DNA of 64,000 nt from positions 261,074-325,073 of the forward strand of contig NZ_JAYRCK010000002.1 of NCBI RefSeq assembly GCF_036409475.1, written 5' to 3'. Both the position numbers and the translations under genes were made by a program. Shown here in pieces: positions 53,287 to 60,458 of the stretch. The notes under the pieces are model-generated. The model worked only from the letters and a program-made list of their open reading frames with translations, did not search any database and had not been told where the DNA came from. Positions within the stretch are counted from its first letter, which is position 1; each line of letters begins with the position of its first letter. The stretch is from Scandinavium sp036409475 (GTDB lineage: Bacteria > Pseudomonadota > Gammaproteobacteria > Enterobacterales > Enterobacteriaceae).

Positions 53287-54873
53287 ATGGCTATCGAAAT
53301 CAACGTACCGGACATCGGGGCTGATGAAGTTGAAATCACCGAGATCCTGGTCAAAGTGGGCGACAAAGTTGAAGCTGAACAGTCGCTGATCACCGTAGAA
53401 GGCGACAAAGCTTCTATGGAAGTTCCGTCTCCACAGGCTGGCATCGTGAAAGAGATCAAAGTCTCTGTCGGTGACAAAACCGAGACGGGCAAACTGATCA
53501 TGATTTTCGATTCCGCCGACGGTGCTGCTGCTGCAGCACCTGCTCAGGCAGAAGCGAAGAAAGAAGCCGCTCCGGCCGCTGCACCAGCAGCCGCGGCAGC
53601 GAAAGAAGTGAACGTCCCGGACATCGGCGGTGATGAAGTTGAAGTCACTGAGATCATGGTCAAAGTGGGCGACACCGTTACCGAAGAACAGTCTCTGATC
53701 ACCGTAGAAGGCGACAAAGCTTCTATGGAAGTGCCAGCACCGTTCGCGGGCGTGGTGAAAGAGATCAAAATCAACACCGGCGACAAAGTGTCTACCGGCT
53801 CCCTGATTATGGTCTTCGAAGTGGCGGGTGCTGCACCTGCTGCGGCTCCAGCTGCTGCACCAGTGGCCGCTGCTCCAGCACCAGCTCAGGCGGCTAAACC
53901 GGCTGCTGCTCCTGCAGCGATTGCAGAAGGCAAATCTGAGTTTGCTGAGAACGACGCTTACGTTCACGCGACTCCGCTGATTCGTCGCCTGGCGCGCGAA
54001 TTCGGTGTAGACCTGGCTAAAGTGAAAGGGACTGGCCGTAAAGGCCGCATTCTGCGCGAAGACGTTCAGGCTTACGTGAAAGACGCCGTTAAGCGTGCGG
54101 AAGCGGCTCCGGCAACGGGCGGTGGTCTGCCAGGTATGCTGCCATGGCCGAAAGTGGACTTCAGCAAGTTCGGCGAAATCGAAGAAGTGGAAATGGGTCG
54201 TATCCAGAAAATTTCTGGCGCTAACCTGAGCCGTAACTGGGTGATGATCCCGCACGTTACCCACTTCGACAAAACCGATATCACCGATCTGGAAGCGTTC
54301 CGTAAGCAGCAGAACGACGAAGCCGCTAAGCGCAAACTGGACGTGAAATTCACCCCAGTGGTCTTCATCATGAAAGCCGTTGCGGCAGCACTGGAGCAGA
54401 TGCCTCGCTTCAACAGCTCCCTGTCCGAAGACGGTCAGAAGCTGACGCTGAAGAAATACATCAACATCGGTGTGGCGGTTGATACCCCGAATGGTCTGGT
54501 GGTTCCGGTCTTCAAAGACGTGAACAAGAAGAGCATCACCGAGCTGTCTCGCGAGCTGATGGCTATCTCTAAGAAAGCCCGTGACGGCAAGCTGACCGCT
54601 GGCGAAATGCAGGGCGGCTGCTTCACTATCTCAAGCCTGGGCGGTATCGGGACAACTCACTTCGCGCCAATCGTTAACGCGCCAGAAGTGGCTATCCTCG
54701 GTGTCTCCAAGTCTGCGATGGAGCCTGTGTGGAACGGGAAAGAGTTCACCCCGCGTCTGATGATGCCAATGTCTCTCTCCTTCGACCACCGTGTTATCGA
54801 TGGGGCTGATGGTGCACGCTTCATTACCATCATCAACAACATGTTGAGCGACATTCGCCGTCTGGTGATGTAA
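53287..54873 (+). CDS. aceF: Dihydrolipoamide acetyltransferase E2 with two lipoyl domains
   Basis: AceF is the core acetyltransferase of pyruvate dehydrogenase. This form has 528 residues against 630 in E. coli because only two N-terminal lipoyl domains are present (residues 1-80 and 104-183), each with the lipoylation site EGDKASMEV (K41 and K144). Ala/Pro-rich linkers follow. The peripheral-subunit-binding domain is at about 220-265 (HATPLIRRLAREFGVD), and the catalytic domain ends with SFDHRVIDGADGARF. The reading frame is intact, so this is a natural domain-number variant. An aceF terminator follows. Confidence 0.98.
   Translation: MAIEINVPDIGADEVEITEILVKVGDKVEAEQSLITVEGDKASMEVPSPQAGIVKEIKVSVGDKTETGKLIMIFDSADGAAAAAPAQAEAKKEAAPAAAPAAAAAKEVNVPDIGGDEVEVTEIMVKVGDTVTEEQSLITVEGDKASMEVPAPFAGVVKEIKINTGDKVSTGSLIMVFEVAGAAPAAAPAAAPVAAAPAPAQAAKPAAAPAAIAEGKSEFAENDAYVHATPLIRRLAREFGVDLAKVKGTGRKGRILREDVQAYVKDAVKRAEAAPATGGGLPGMLPWPKVDFSKFGEIEEVEMGRIQKISGANLSRNWVMIPHVTHFDKTDITDLEAFRKQQNDEAAKRKLDVKFTPVVFIMKAVAAALEQMPRFNSSLSEDGQKLTLKKYINIGVAVDTPNGLVVPVFKDVNKKSITELSRELMAISKKARDGKLTAGEMQGGCFTISSLGGIGTTHFAPIVNAPEVAILGVSKSAMEPVWNGKEFTPRLMMPMSLSFDHRVIDGADGARFITIINNMLSDIRRLVM
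53386..53732 (+). repeat. Lipoyl-domain internal repeat in aceF
   Basis: A 38-bp stretch coding for LITVEGDKASMEV (53386-53423) recurs without change at 53695-53732, exactly 309 bp (103 codons) later, with the surrounding domains also similar. Such identity over synonymous positions shows recent recombination or gene conversion between the lipoyl modules. Confidence 0.9.
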
Positions 54874-54876
54874 GCG

Positions 54877-54905
54877 AAAAAGCCGGCCAATCGGCCGGCT
54901 TTTTT
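54877..54905 (+). terminator. aceEF intrinsic terminator
   Basis: AAAAAGCCGGCC and GGCCGGCTTTTT form a 12-bp stem around AATC, ending in a T run, 4 nt after the aceF stop. It separates aceEF from the independently promoted lpd gene. Confidence 0.95.
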
Positions 54906-54961
54906 CTGGTAATCTCATGAGGTTTATGGGGTTATTCGATCAAAGTCAAATCGTGAGCCGT

Positions 54962-54996
54962 TTGTTGTTTCAAAATTGTTAACAATTTTGTAAAAT
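54962..54996 (+). promoter_or_regulatory. lpd promoter region with 20-bp palindrome
   Basis: CAAAATTGTTAACAATTTTG (54971-54990) is a perfect palindrome, directly followed by the -10-like TAAAAT (54991-54996). TTGTTG or TTGTTT upstream could be the -35. The E. coli lpd promoter has a very similar sequence, and lpd there is controlled by ArcA; the TGTTAA and GTAAA elements are compatible with ArcA recognition. Which protein uses the palindrome is not shown by the sequence. Confidence 0.65.
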
Positions 54997-55073
54997 ACGG
55001 GCGGATAGAACGTCCCGGTGGATGATGGGCGATAAGACCAGGGATCACCGGATAGAAAAACATAGAGGTCATG

Positions 55074-56498
55074 ATGAGTACTGAAATCAAAACTCAAGTC
55101 GTGGTACTTGGGGCAGGCCCGGCAGGCTACTCCGCTGCCTTCCGTTGCGCTGATTTAGGTCTGGAAACCGTCATCGTCGAACGTTACAGCACCCTCGGTG
55201 GTGTTTGTCTGAACGTCGGCTGTATCCCTTCTAAAGCGCTGCTGCACGTCGCGAAAGTTATCGAAGAAGCCAAAGCGCTGGCGGAACACGGTATCGTCTT
55301 CGGCGAGCCGAAAACCGATATCGACAAGATTCGTACCTGGAAAGAGAAAGTGATCACTCAGCTGACCGGCGGTCTGGCGGGTATGGCGAAAGGCCGTAAA
55401 GTGAAAGTAGTCAACGGTCTGGGTAAATTCACCGGGGCTAACACCCTGGAAGTGGAAGGCGAGAACGGCAAAACCGTGATCAACTTCGACAACGCCATCA
55501 TCGCGGCGGGTTCCCGTCCGATCGAACTGCCCTTTATTCCACATGAAGATCCACGCGTTTGGGATTCTACCGATGCGCTGGAACTGAAAACCGTACCAAA
55601 ACGTCTGCTGGTTATGGGGGGCGGTATCATCGGTCTGGAAATGGGTACCGTGTACCACGCGCTGGGTTCAGAGATTGACGTGGTTGAGATGTTCGACCAG
55701 GTTATCCCGGCTGCCGACAAAGACGTGGTGAAAGTCTTCACCAAGCGCATCAGCAAGAAATTCAACCTGATGCTGGAAACCAAAGTGACTGCCGTTGAAG
55801 CAAAAGAAGACGGTATCTACGTTTCCATGGAAGGCAAAAAAGCCCCTGCAGAAGCGCAGCGTTATGACGCAGTGCTGGTGGCTATCGGCCGTGTGCCGAA
55901 CGGTAAAAACCTCGACGCGGGCAAAGCTGGCGTGGAAGTGGACGACCGTGGCTTCATCCGCGTTGACAAGCAGCTGCGTACCAACGTGCCGCACATTTTT
56001 GCTATCGGCGATATCGTCGGTCAGCCTATGCTGGCGCACAAAGGTGTTCACGAAGGCCACGTTGCCGCAGAAGTTATCGCCGGCATGAAGCACTACTTCG
56101 ACCCGAAAGTGATCCCATCCATTGCGTACACTGAGCCAGAAGTGGCATGGGTTGGTCTGACTGAGAAAGAAGCGAAAGAAAAAGGCATCAGTTTTGAGAC
56201 CGCCACCTTCCCGTGGGCTGCTTCTGGCCGTGCTATCGCTTCTGACTGCGCTGACGGTATGACCAAACTGATTTTCGACAAAGAAACTCACCGTGTTATC
56301 GGTGGCGCGATTGTTGGCACCAACGGCGGCGAGCTGCTGGGTGAAATCGGTCTGGCTATCGAAATGGGCTGTGATGCAGAAGACATCGCGCTGACCATCC
56401 ACGCTCACCCAACTCTGCACGAGTCTGTGGGCCTGGCAGCCGAAGTGTTCGAAGGGAGCATCACCGACCTGCCGAACCCGAAAGCGAAAAAGAAATAA
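55074..56498 (+). CDS. lpd: Dihydrolipoamide dehydrogenase (E3)
   Basis: Lpd is the FAD enzyme that reoxidises dihydrolipoamide in the pyruvate and 2-oxoglutarate dehydrogenases and in glycine cleavage. The second ATG gives 474 residues as in E. coli. LGAGPAGYSAAF binds FAD, CLNVGCIPSK is the redox-active disulphide, VMGGGIIGLEMG binds NAD, and HAHPTLHESV holds the catalytic His-Glu pair. It has its own promoter and terminator. Confidence 0.99.
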   Translation: MSTEIKTQVVVLGAGPAGYSAAFRCADLGLETVIVERYSTLGGVCLNVGCIPSKALLHVAKVIEEAKALAEHGIVFGEPKTDIDKIRTWKEKVITQLTGGLAGMAKGRKVKVVNGLGKFTGANTLEVEGENGKTVINFDNAIIAAGSRPIELPFIPHEDPRVWDSTDALELKTVPKRLLVMGGGIIGLEMGTVYHALGSEIDVVEMFDQVIPAADKDVVKVFTKRISKKFNLMLETKVTAVEAKEDGIYVSMEGKKAPAEAQRYDAVLVAIGRVPNGKNLDAGKAGVEVDDRGFIRVDKQLRTNVPHIFAIGDIVGQPMLAHKGVHEGHVAAEVIAGMKHYFDPKVIPSIAYTEPEVAWVGLTEKEAKEKGISFETATFPWAASGRAIASDCADGMTKLIFDKETHRVIGGAIVGTNGGELLGEIGLAIEMGCDAEDIALTIHAHPTLHESVGLAAEVFEGSITDLPNPKAKKK

Positions 56499-56514
56499 GA
56501 TTTCATGATGTATC

Positions 56515-56539
56515 AAGCGGCCTTCGGGCCGCTTTTTTT
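56515..56539 (+). terminator. lpd intrinsic terminator
   Basis: AAGCGGCC-TTCG-GGCCGCTT is an 8-bp stem capped by a stable UUCG tetraloop and followed by more T residues, 16 nt after the lpd stop. Confidence 0.95.
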
Positions 56540-56688
56540 ATGTCTGCTTGAACCAGTGGTGCTGCAGCGAAGCGGTAAGTGATTTATTTAAAAACATTTC
56601 TGCGTAAATATCTGAGAACATCTGATCATTACTCTGGAAATAGTCACGCGCTAAACTTATTACGTAAAAACGCTAAGTGAGGTGCATC

Positions 56689-56961
56689 ATGAAAACATTT
56701 CTGACTACCGCAGTACTGGCCACAACGCTGATTTCTGGTTTCGCACTTGCCGATGATCCGGTGATCCCATGGGCGGATAACAGCGGCGGCACGGAAACCA
56801 CGCACATTGCGGCGATGGGGCAAAACCTGAACGGGCTGCACCAGAACATCAGCAAAACCCAGGAAGGCGTCTGGGCGGCGAACTCTGGCAGCATTAAGTC
56901 TGACGAAGAAGTGTTGTCGCCAGCCCACCCTGAAGCGGGGGCTGTTTCGCCGACAAACTGA
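56689..56961 (+). CDS. Small exported protein of unknown function
   Basis: This is a 90-residue protein with a clear signal peptide (MKTFLTTAVLATTLISGFALA, cut before DDPV), so the mature part of about 69 residues is periplasmic or secreted. It has no cysteines, is Asn/Ser/Gly-rich and likely extended (NSGGTETTH, NLNGLHQNISKTQEG). A GAGG ribosome site precedes the second in-frame ATG, which is used here. It stands between lpd and a REP element, convergent with the HbpS-like gene. I do not recognise a family. Confidence 0.75.
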   Translation: MKTFLTTAVLATTLISGFALADDPVIPWADNSGGTETTHIAAMGQNLNGLHQNISKTQEGVWAANSGSIKSDEEVLSPAHPEAGAVSPTN

Positions 56962-56973
56962 TCGAGAAAAGAA

Positions 56974-57040
56974 GCCGGATGGCGCTGCGCTTATCCGGCC
57001 TACAGGTTTTGTAGGCCAGGTAAGCGTAGCGCCACCGGGC
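56974..57040. repeat. REP/BIME element downstream of the small exported protein gene
   Basis: GCCGGATGGCGCTGCGCTTATCCGGCCTAC and its inverse GTAGGCCAGGTAAGCG...GCGCCACCGGGC flank a short TTT-containing centre. These two inverted REP units sit between convergent genes and likely serve both as 3' ends. Confidence 0.88.
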
Positions 57041-57045
57041 AATAA

Positions 57046-57525
57046 TTAAAGCTTCACGTTATCCAGTGCAGCCTGAGCACAGGCCTCATCCAGATTGCCA
57101 CCCGGCGCACCGCCGATACCGATAGCACCAATCACGTCATTCCCGTCTTTCACCGGCAGGCCACCTGCCAGCAACAGCAGACCCGGAATATCTTTCAGGT
57201 TTTGTGCGCCCGCATTGTTTTGCGCTGCTTCCATCACTTTACCGCTGGCATTCTTCATGCTGAGCGCGGTGAAGGCTTTCATCTCGCTGGCTTTCACGGT
57301 GTGCGGGCCCGCGTTGTCGGTACGCTGTACGGCTTTAACCACGCCAGCGCGATCAACGACGGTCACGGAAACCTGATAGTTTTTCGCCAGGTATGCTTTG
57401 ATGGCTTCCTGTGCCAGGCTATTGGCCTGAGTCAGCGAAAGATTTTTTTGGCTCAATGATTCAGCGTTGACGGTTGCAGTAGCGAAACCTGCCAACAGGG
57501 CTGCGGAAATGAGTAATTTTTTCAT
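57046..57525 (-). CDS. Exported GlcG/HbpS-family protein
   Basis: This 159-residue protein has a signal peptide (MKKLLISAALLAGFATATVNA) and one GlcG/HbpS domain (the DUF336 fold). Family marks are VTVVDRAGVVKAVQRTD, the central ALSMKNASG, PGLLLLAGGLPVKDGNDVIGAIGIGG and the C-terminal DEACAQAALD. HbpS of Streptomyces binds haem outside the cell and acts with the SenS/SenR two-component system; other members have no known activity. Here the gene is followed upstream by a two-component system on the same strand, 89 nt away. The function is inferred by family only. Confidence 0.85.
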   Translation of the reverse strand: MKKLLISAALLAGFATATVNAESLSQKNLSLTQANSLAQEAIKAYLAKNYQVSVTVVDRAGVVKAVQRTDNAGPHTVKASEMKAFTALSMKNASGKVMEAAQNNAGAQNLKDIPGLLLLAGGLPVKDGNDVIGAIGIGGAPGGNLDEACAQAALDNVKL

Positions 57526-57538
57526 GGTGAACGTCCTC

Positions 57539-57575
57539 TTTGTCGTCTGTGAGAGGATGCTAACAAGACGACAAA
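57539..57575 (-). promoter_or_regulatory. Inverted repeat upstream of the HbpS-like gene
   Basis: TTTGTCGTC (57539-57547) and GACGACAAA (57567-57575) are perfect 9-bp inverted arms, with TGT/ACA continuing the symmetry inside. It is 14-50 nt before the HbpS-like ATG and after the response regulator stop. It could be the operator of the neighbouring LuxR-type regulator or a transcript hairpin; a run of T does not follow on the minus strand. Confidence 0.5.
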
Positions 57576-57614
57576 AGAAGCGAAATTCGGGTGAATACGC
57601 AGCTCACCTGGTAA

Positions 57615-58226
57615 TTATACGTAGTTCAGCTTGTCGTATTCGCGGATAGCTTGCACCACGCTGCTGACGTCGAGTTTGTTAAAAATTGCGGCGCGATGGG
57701 CTTCCACGGTTCGGGTCGACAAATCCAGACGCGTCGCCACTTCTTTGTTGCTGGCCCCGGTCATGAGTTCTTTCAGCACTTCTGTTTCCCGCGCGGTTAA
57801 CTGAGCAAAGCGCTGTTTGGCTTCGACATGCTCCTGCCATTTACGATGGCGGGTTTCACTTTCGGCAAAAGCGGCATGCACGGTGTCAATCAACTGATCG
57901 GCGTCCAGCGGTTTGGTAAAGAACTCAAACACGCCATGACGAAACGCCCGGCGGCAGGCATCGACAGAGCCGTGTCCGGTCATCATCACCACCGGCAGCA
58001 GAGGGTGTGAGGCGCTGTTTTTCTCAAACCAACTGAGCCCGCTTTCCCCCGGCATCCTCATGTCCAACAGAAGACAGCCCGTAATACAGGCTTCCGTGGG
58101 AATGGCAGAGGTGAAACTATCCACCGAGTCGAAGCATTGCACCGGCCAGTTGAGGGTGGAAAACAGAAAGGTGAGGGACTCACGAATCGACTCGTCGTCG
58201 TCCACGATGTAGATAATCTTTTCCAT
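57615..58226 (-). CDS. FixJ/LuxR-type response regulator
   Basis: This 203-residue response regulator has an N-terminal receiver (residues 1-118) with acidic pocket DDDES, phospho-acceptor D55 in LLLDMRMPG, T83 in MTGHGS and K105 in FTKPLD. A C-terminal LuxR/FixJ helix-turn-helix spans about 142-200 (LTARETEVLKELMTGASNKEVA). It is coupled to the sensor kinase gene: that stop codon and this ATG are separated by one base. Similar FixJ-type pairs respond to dicarboxylates or redox signals; the target here is not known. Confidence 0.9.
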   Translation of the reverse strand: MEKIIYIVDDDESIRESLTFLFSTLNWPVQCFDSVDSFTSAIPTEACITGCLLLDMRMPGESGLSWFEKNSASHPLLPVVMMTGHGSVDACRRAFRHGVFEFFTKPLDADQLIDTVHAAFAESETRHRKWQEHVEAKQRFAQLTARETEVLKELMTGASNKEVATRLDLSTRTVEAHRAAIFNKLDVSSVVQAIREYDKLNYV

Positions 58227-58227
58227 C

Positions 58228-59555
58228 TCAGTTCTCTTTGATAAACCACAAGCTGATTTCCGCGCCGCCCTGTGGCGAGTTAGCCAGTTGCAGCGTGCCG
58301 TTCATTTTCGTCATTAGCGATTCCGTTAGCGTCAGCCCCAAACCCAGCCCGCCTTGCCTTTCGCTGAACAGCGGCATCATCGCGTGCTTAAGAGTTTGTG
58401 GGCTAAATCCAGGGCCGCCATCTGTGATGATGACTTTCACCCGGTCATCGACAGATTCGCTGCGAATATGCACCCAGCCGTGCGGATTGCCCTGCTGAAC
58501 CTGAATGGCATTGCTCAGCAGATTATGCAGCACTTGCTCAAGCCACAGTTTGTCGGCCTGAATTTGTACGTCGGCCAGTTCGTGAGTGATACGGATGTGC
58601 TTCGATCCCGGTTCGTGTTCGAGCAAATTGCTCACCCGTTGCCAGCTTTGCGTGAGGCTGACCTTCGTCATTGCCACTTCTTCCTGGGTCAGATGAGCGC
58701 GAAAACGGGTCAGCAGTTCGCTGATTCGCTGCGTCTGCATCAGCGCCGAGCGCATCGCATGCAGCGCTTCTTCGTGATGCCCGTTGGTGAGCTGACGCAT
58801 GCCTCCCTGTAACCACATCTGAGTCGCGGTTAAAGGTTGATTGATTTCATGCACGACGCCCGCGCTCATTTCGCCCAGCGTGTTCAGCCTGGCATGCTGA
58901 TAGTAATCCGCTCGCTGGCGATCGCTGCGTTGTTGTCTGCGTCCCCACAACAGCAGGCCGCCCATCCCGACGAAAATTGCCCAGCCTGTTGCTATCAGCA
59001 AATGGGGCAGAAGTGAAAAATTCCCCCACTCCGGGTTGGCTCCAGCGTTGAGGGTGAAAGGCTGAAAATGCTGCGGGAACTGGCGTGTCCATTGCCAACG
59101 GTAGACGGAAGGCGGAGGAGCATCGTCTTGTGTTAACTGCACGCTGGCGAAGTGAGAAGAGGAGCGCAATAGCGGCTCCAGATCTATCCGCACCCGAATC
59201 TGTTTGTACGGGTTATAAAGCCAATAATGCGCTGCGGAGAACTGCTCAACGCGCGGGGCATCCAGCGGGCGGTTATGAGTTTTCTCCAGCGCCTGAATTT
59301 GGGGGAATTTCTGCTGCAACAGCGTCAGGTCTTCGTCGCCATTGAGGATAGGGATAACGGATTCATTCTGCGAACGGATTCATTCTGCGTGAGCGCCGTA
59401 CTGACGGTACTGAATAACAGCGTATAGGCACGATCAAACTGCCAGTACTGGCGGCGGATTTGCTCGGCGTAAAGCAGCGCGCTGCACAGTAAGCAGGCGA
59501 CAAGCCACAGAAGCATGGCCCGGATGATAAAAGCGCGTTGAGTTGTCATCTGCAT
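58228..59555 (-). pseudogene. Sensor histidine kinase, frameshifted by a 17-bp tandem duplication
   Basis: The gene starts at 59555 (MQMTTQRAFII, signal-anchor helix near residues 10-31), but the frame ends early at about residue 76. Removing one copy of the 17-bp duplication at 59356-59389 restores a continuous frame of 436 codons, ...QNESVIPILNGDEDLTLLQQKFPQ.... The intact protein would have a periplasmic domain of about 140 residues, a second helix (LLIATGWAIFVGMGGLLLWG), a HisKA box GEMSAGVVHEINQPL (phospho-His near 230) and an ATPase domain with LEQVLHNLLSNAIQV, DGGPGFSP and GGLGLGLTL. It is DctB/FixL-like. Internal initiation at TTG 59319 would leave a kinase lacking the first membrane helix. 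Confidence 0.9.
59356..59389. repeat. Perfect 17-bp tandem duplication in the sensor kinase gene
   Basis: AACGGATTCATTCTGCG occurs twice head-to-tail (59356-59372 and 59373-59389) with no mismatch. The length is not a multiple of three, so the second copy shifts the kinase reading frame. Confidence 0.98.
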
Positions 59556-59890
59556 CTAAAAGTCCTGCCATTTACTGTGATGATAAGTACCACAGAGAAC
59601 AGGGGCTCGTCAGCAGGAACTTGAAATATGAGTGAATTCACGCCATTGCTACACTACACTCGCGATTCAGGGATCCTGTATACATTTAGTCGTTTTCTGG
59701 CGTTGCATTCGCTGTGCGTATGTAATGAATGTCCTGCATCGATATTTCTAATTCAGCCCTTAATATAATCCGAAAAAATAACCAACTAGTAGGTGCTTTT
59801 CCTGTCTCTGGTAGGATGAGTCAGTGTTTTGAGTATTAATTGACAACAACAGAAGGTCTTGGCCAGTAACGTCCAAACAAGGATTGAACT
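59556..59890. other. Gene-free stretch between the kinase and the RTX module
   Basis: No gene is supported here. The base composition changes to AT-rich at about 59640. A perfect -10-type TATAAT occurs at 59764-59769, without a clear -35, and a TTGACA occurs at 59840-59845, without a clear -10. Either could belong to the promoter of the exported protein and RTX gene that follow. TGTATACAT near 59679 is a small palindrome. Confidence 0.45.
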
Positions 59891-60439
59891 ATGTTAAAGA
59901 TAATCTCACTATTTTTTCTGATAATGATACAACTCTTTTTATCCGTTGCTCACTCTGGACCGAAAGAGGATGCCGATACCGCTCAGCGGCATAAGCTGGT
60001 GATGCAAAGAGTTATGGTCTTTGTGGAAAATCCAGGTGAATACAACATGGATATTATAGTAAAACGTAAGAATTCCTACGGTCAAGAATCCTACGGTCAA
60101 AAATTAAGTGCTGAAGAAGAATTTCTACGTCGCAGAGAAGAGTCTGAAAATATTCGAAGTTTTATAAAAAATCTTTCAGGCGTGATTGTTATTTATGATC
60201 TTTCGGCCAAGGAAAAAGCATTAGAGTATAACCTTCCTTTTTCAGATGATAATCCCAATGGTTTTTGCTGTAATCAATTTTATTCAGGTATCAACGGAGA
60301 GGTGTGGCAAGGGTTAACTTTATCTGGCGGTAAAATGAAAAGCATTGGTAATTATATGATATATGCCGATCTTTATACTGAAAATCATGCCTATGATGAA
60401 TATGTTTTAACATTCACTCCTGAACGTGGTTTTAAATAA
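59891..60439 (+). CDS. Exported protein of unknown function preceding the RTX gene
   Basis: This 182-residue protein has an N-terminal hydrophobic signal (MLKIISLFFLIMIQLFLSVAHS), so it is exported. It has a charged middle with a short tandem repeat (SYGQESYGQ, from a 15-bp repeat at 60074-60100), a CC pair in NGFCCNQF and a beta-rich tail. AAGGA lies at a good distance from ATG. Its AT-rich composition matches the N-terminal half of the RTX gene, which starts 19 nt downstream, so the two are probably co-transcribed and acquired together. No family is recognised; a chaperone or immunity role for the RTX protein is possible but unproven. Confidence 0.8.
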   Translation: MLKIISLFFLIMIQLFLSVAHSGPKEDADTAQRHKLVMQRVMVFVENPGEYNMDIIVKRKNSYGQESYGQKLSAEEEFLRRREESENIRSFIKNLSGVIVIYDLSAKEKALEYNLPFSDDNPNGFCCNQFYSGINGEVWQGLTLSGGKMKSIGNYMIYADLYTENHAYDEYVLTFTPERGFK

Positions 60440-60458
60440 AAGCAGCAGAGAGACTACA

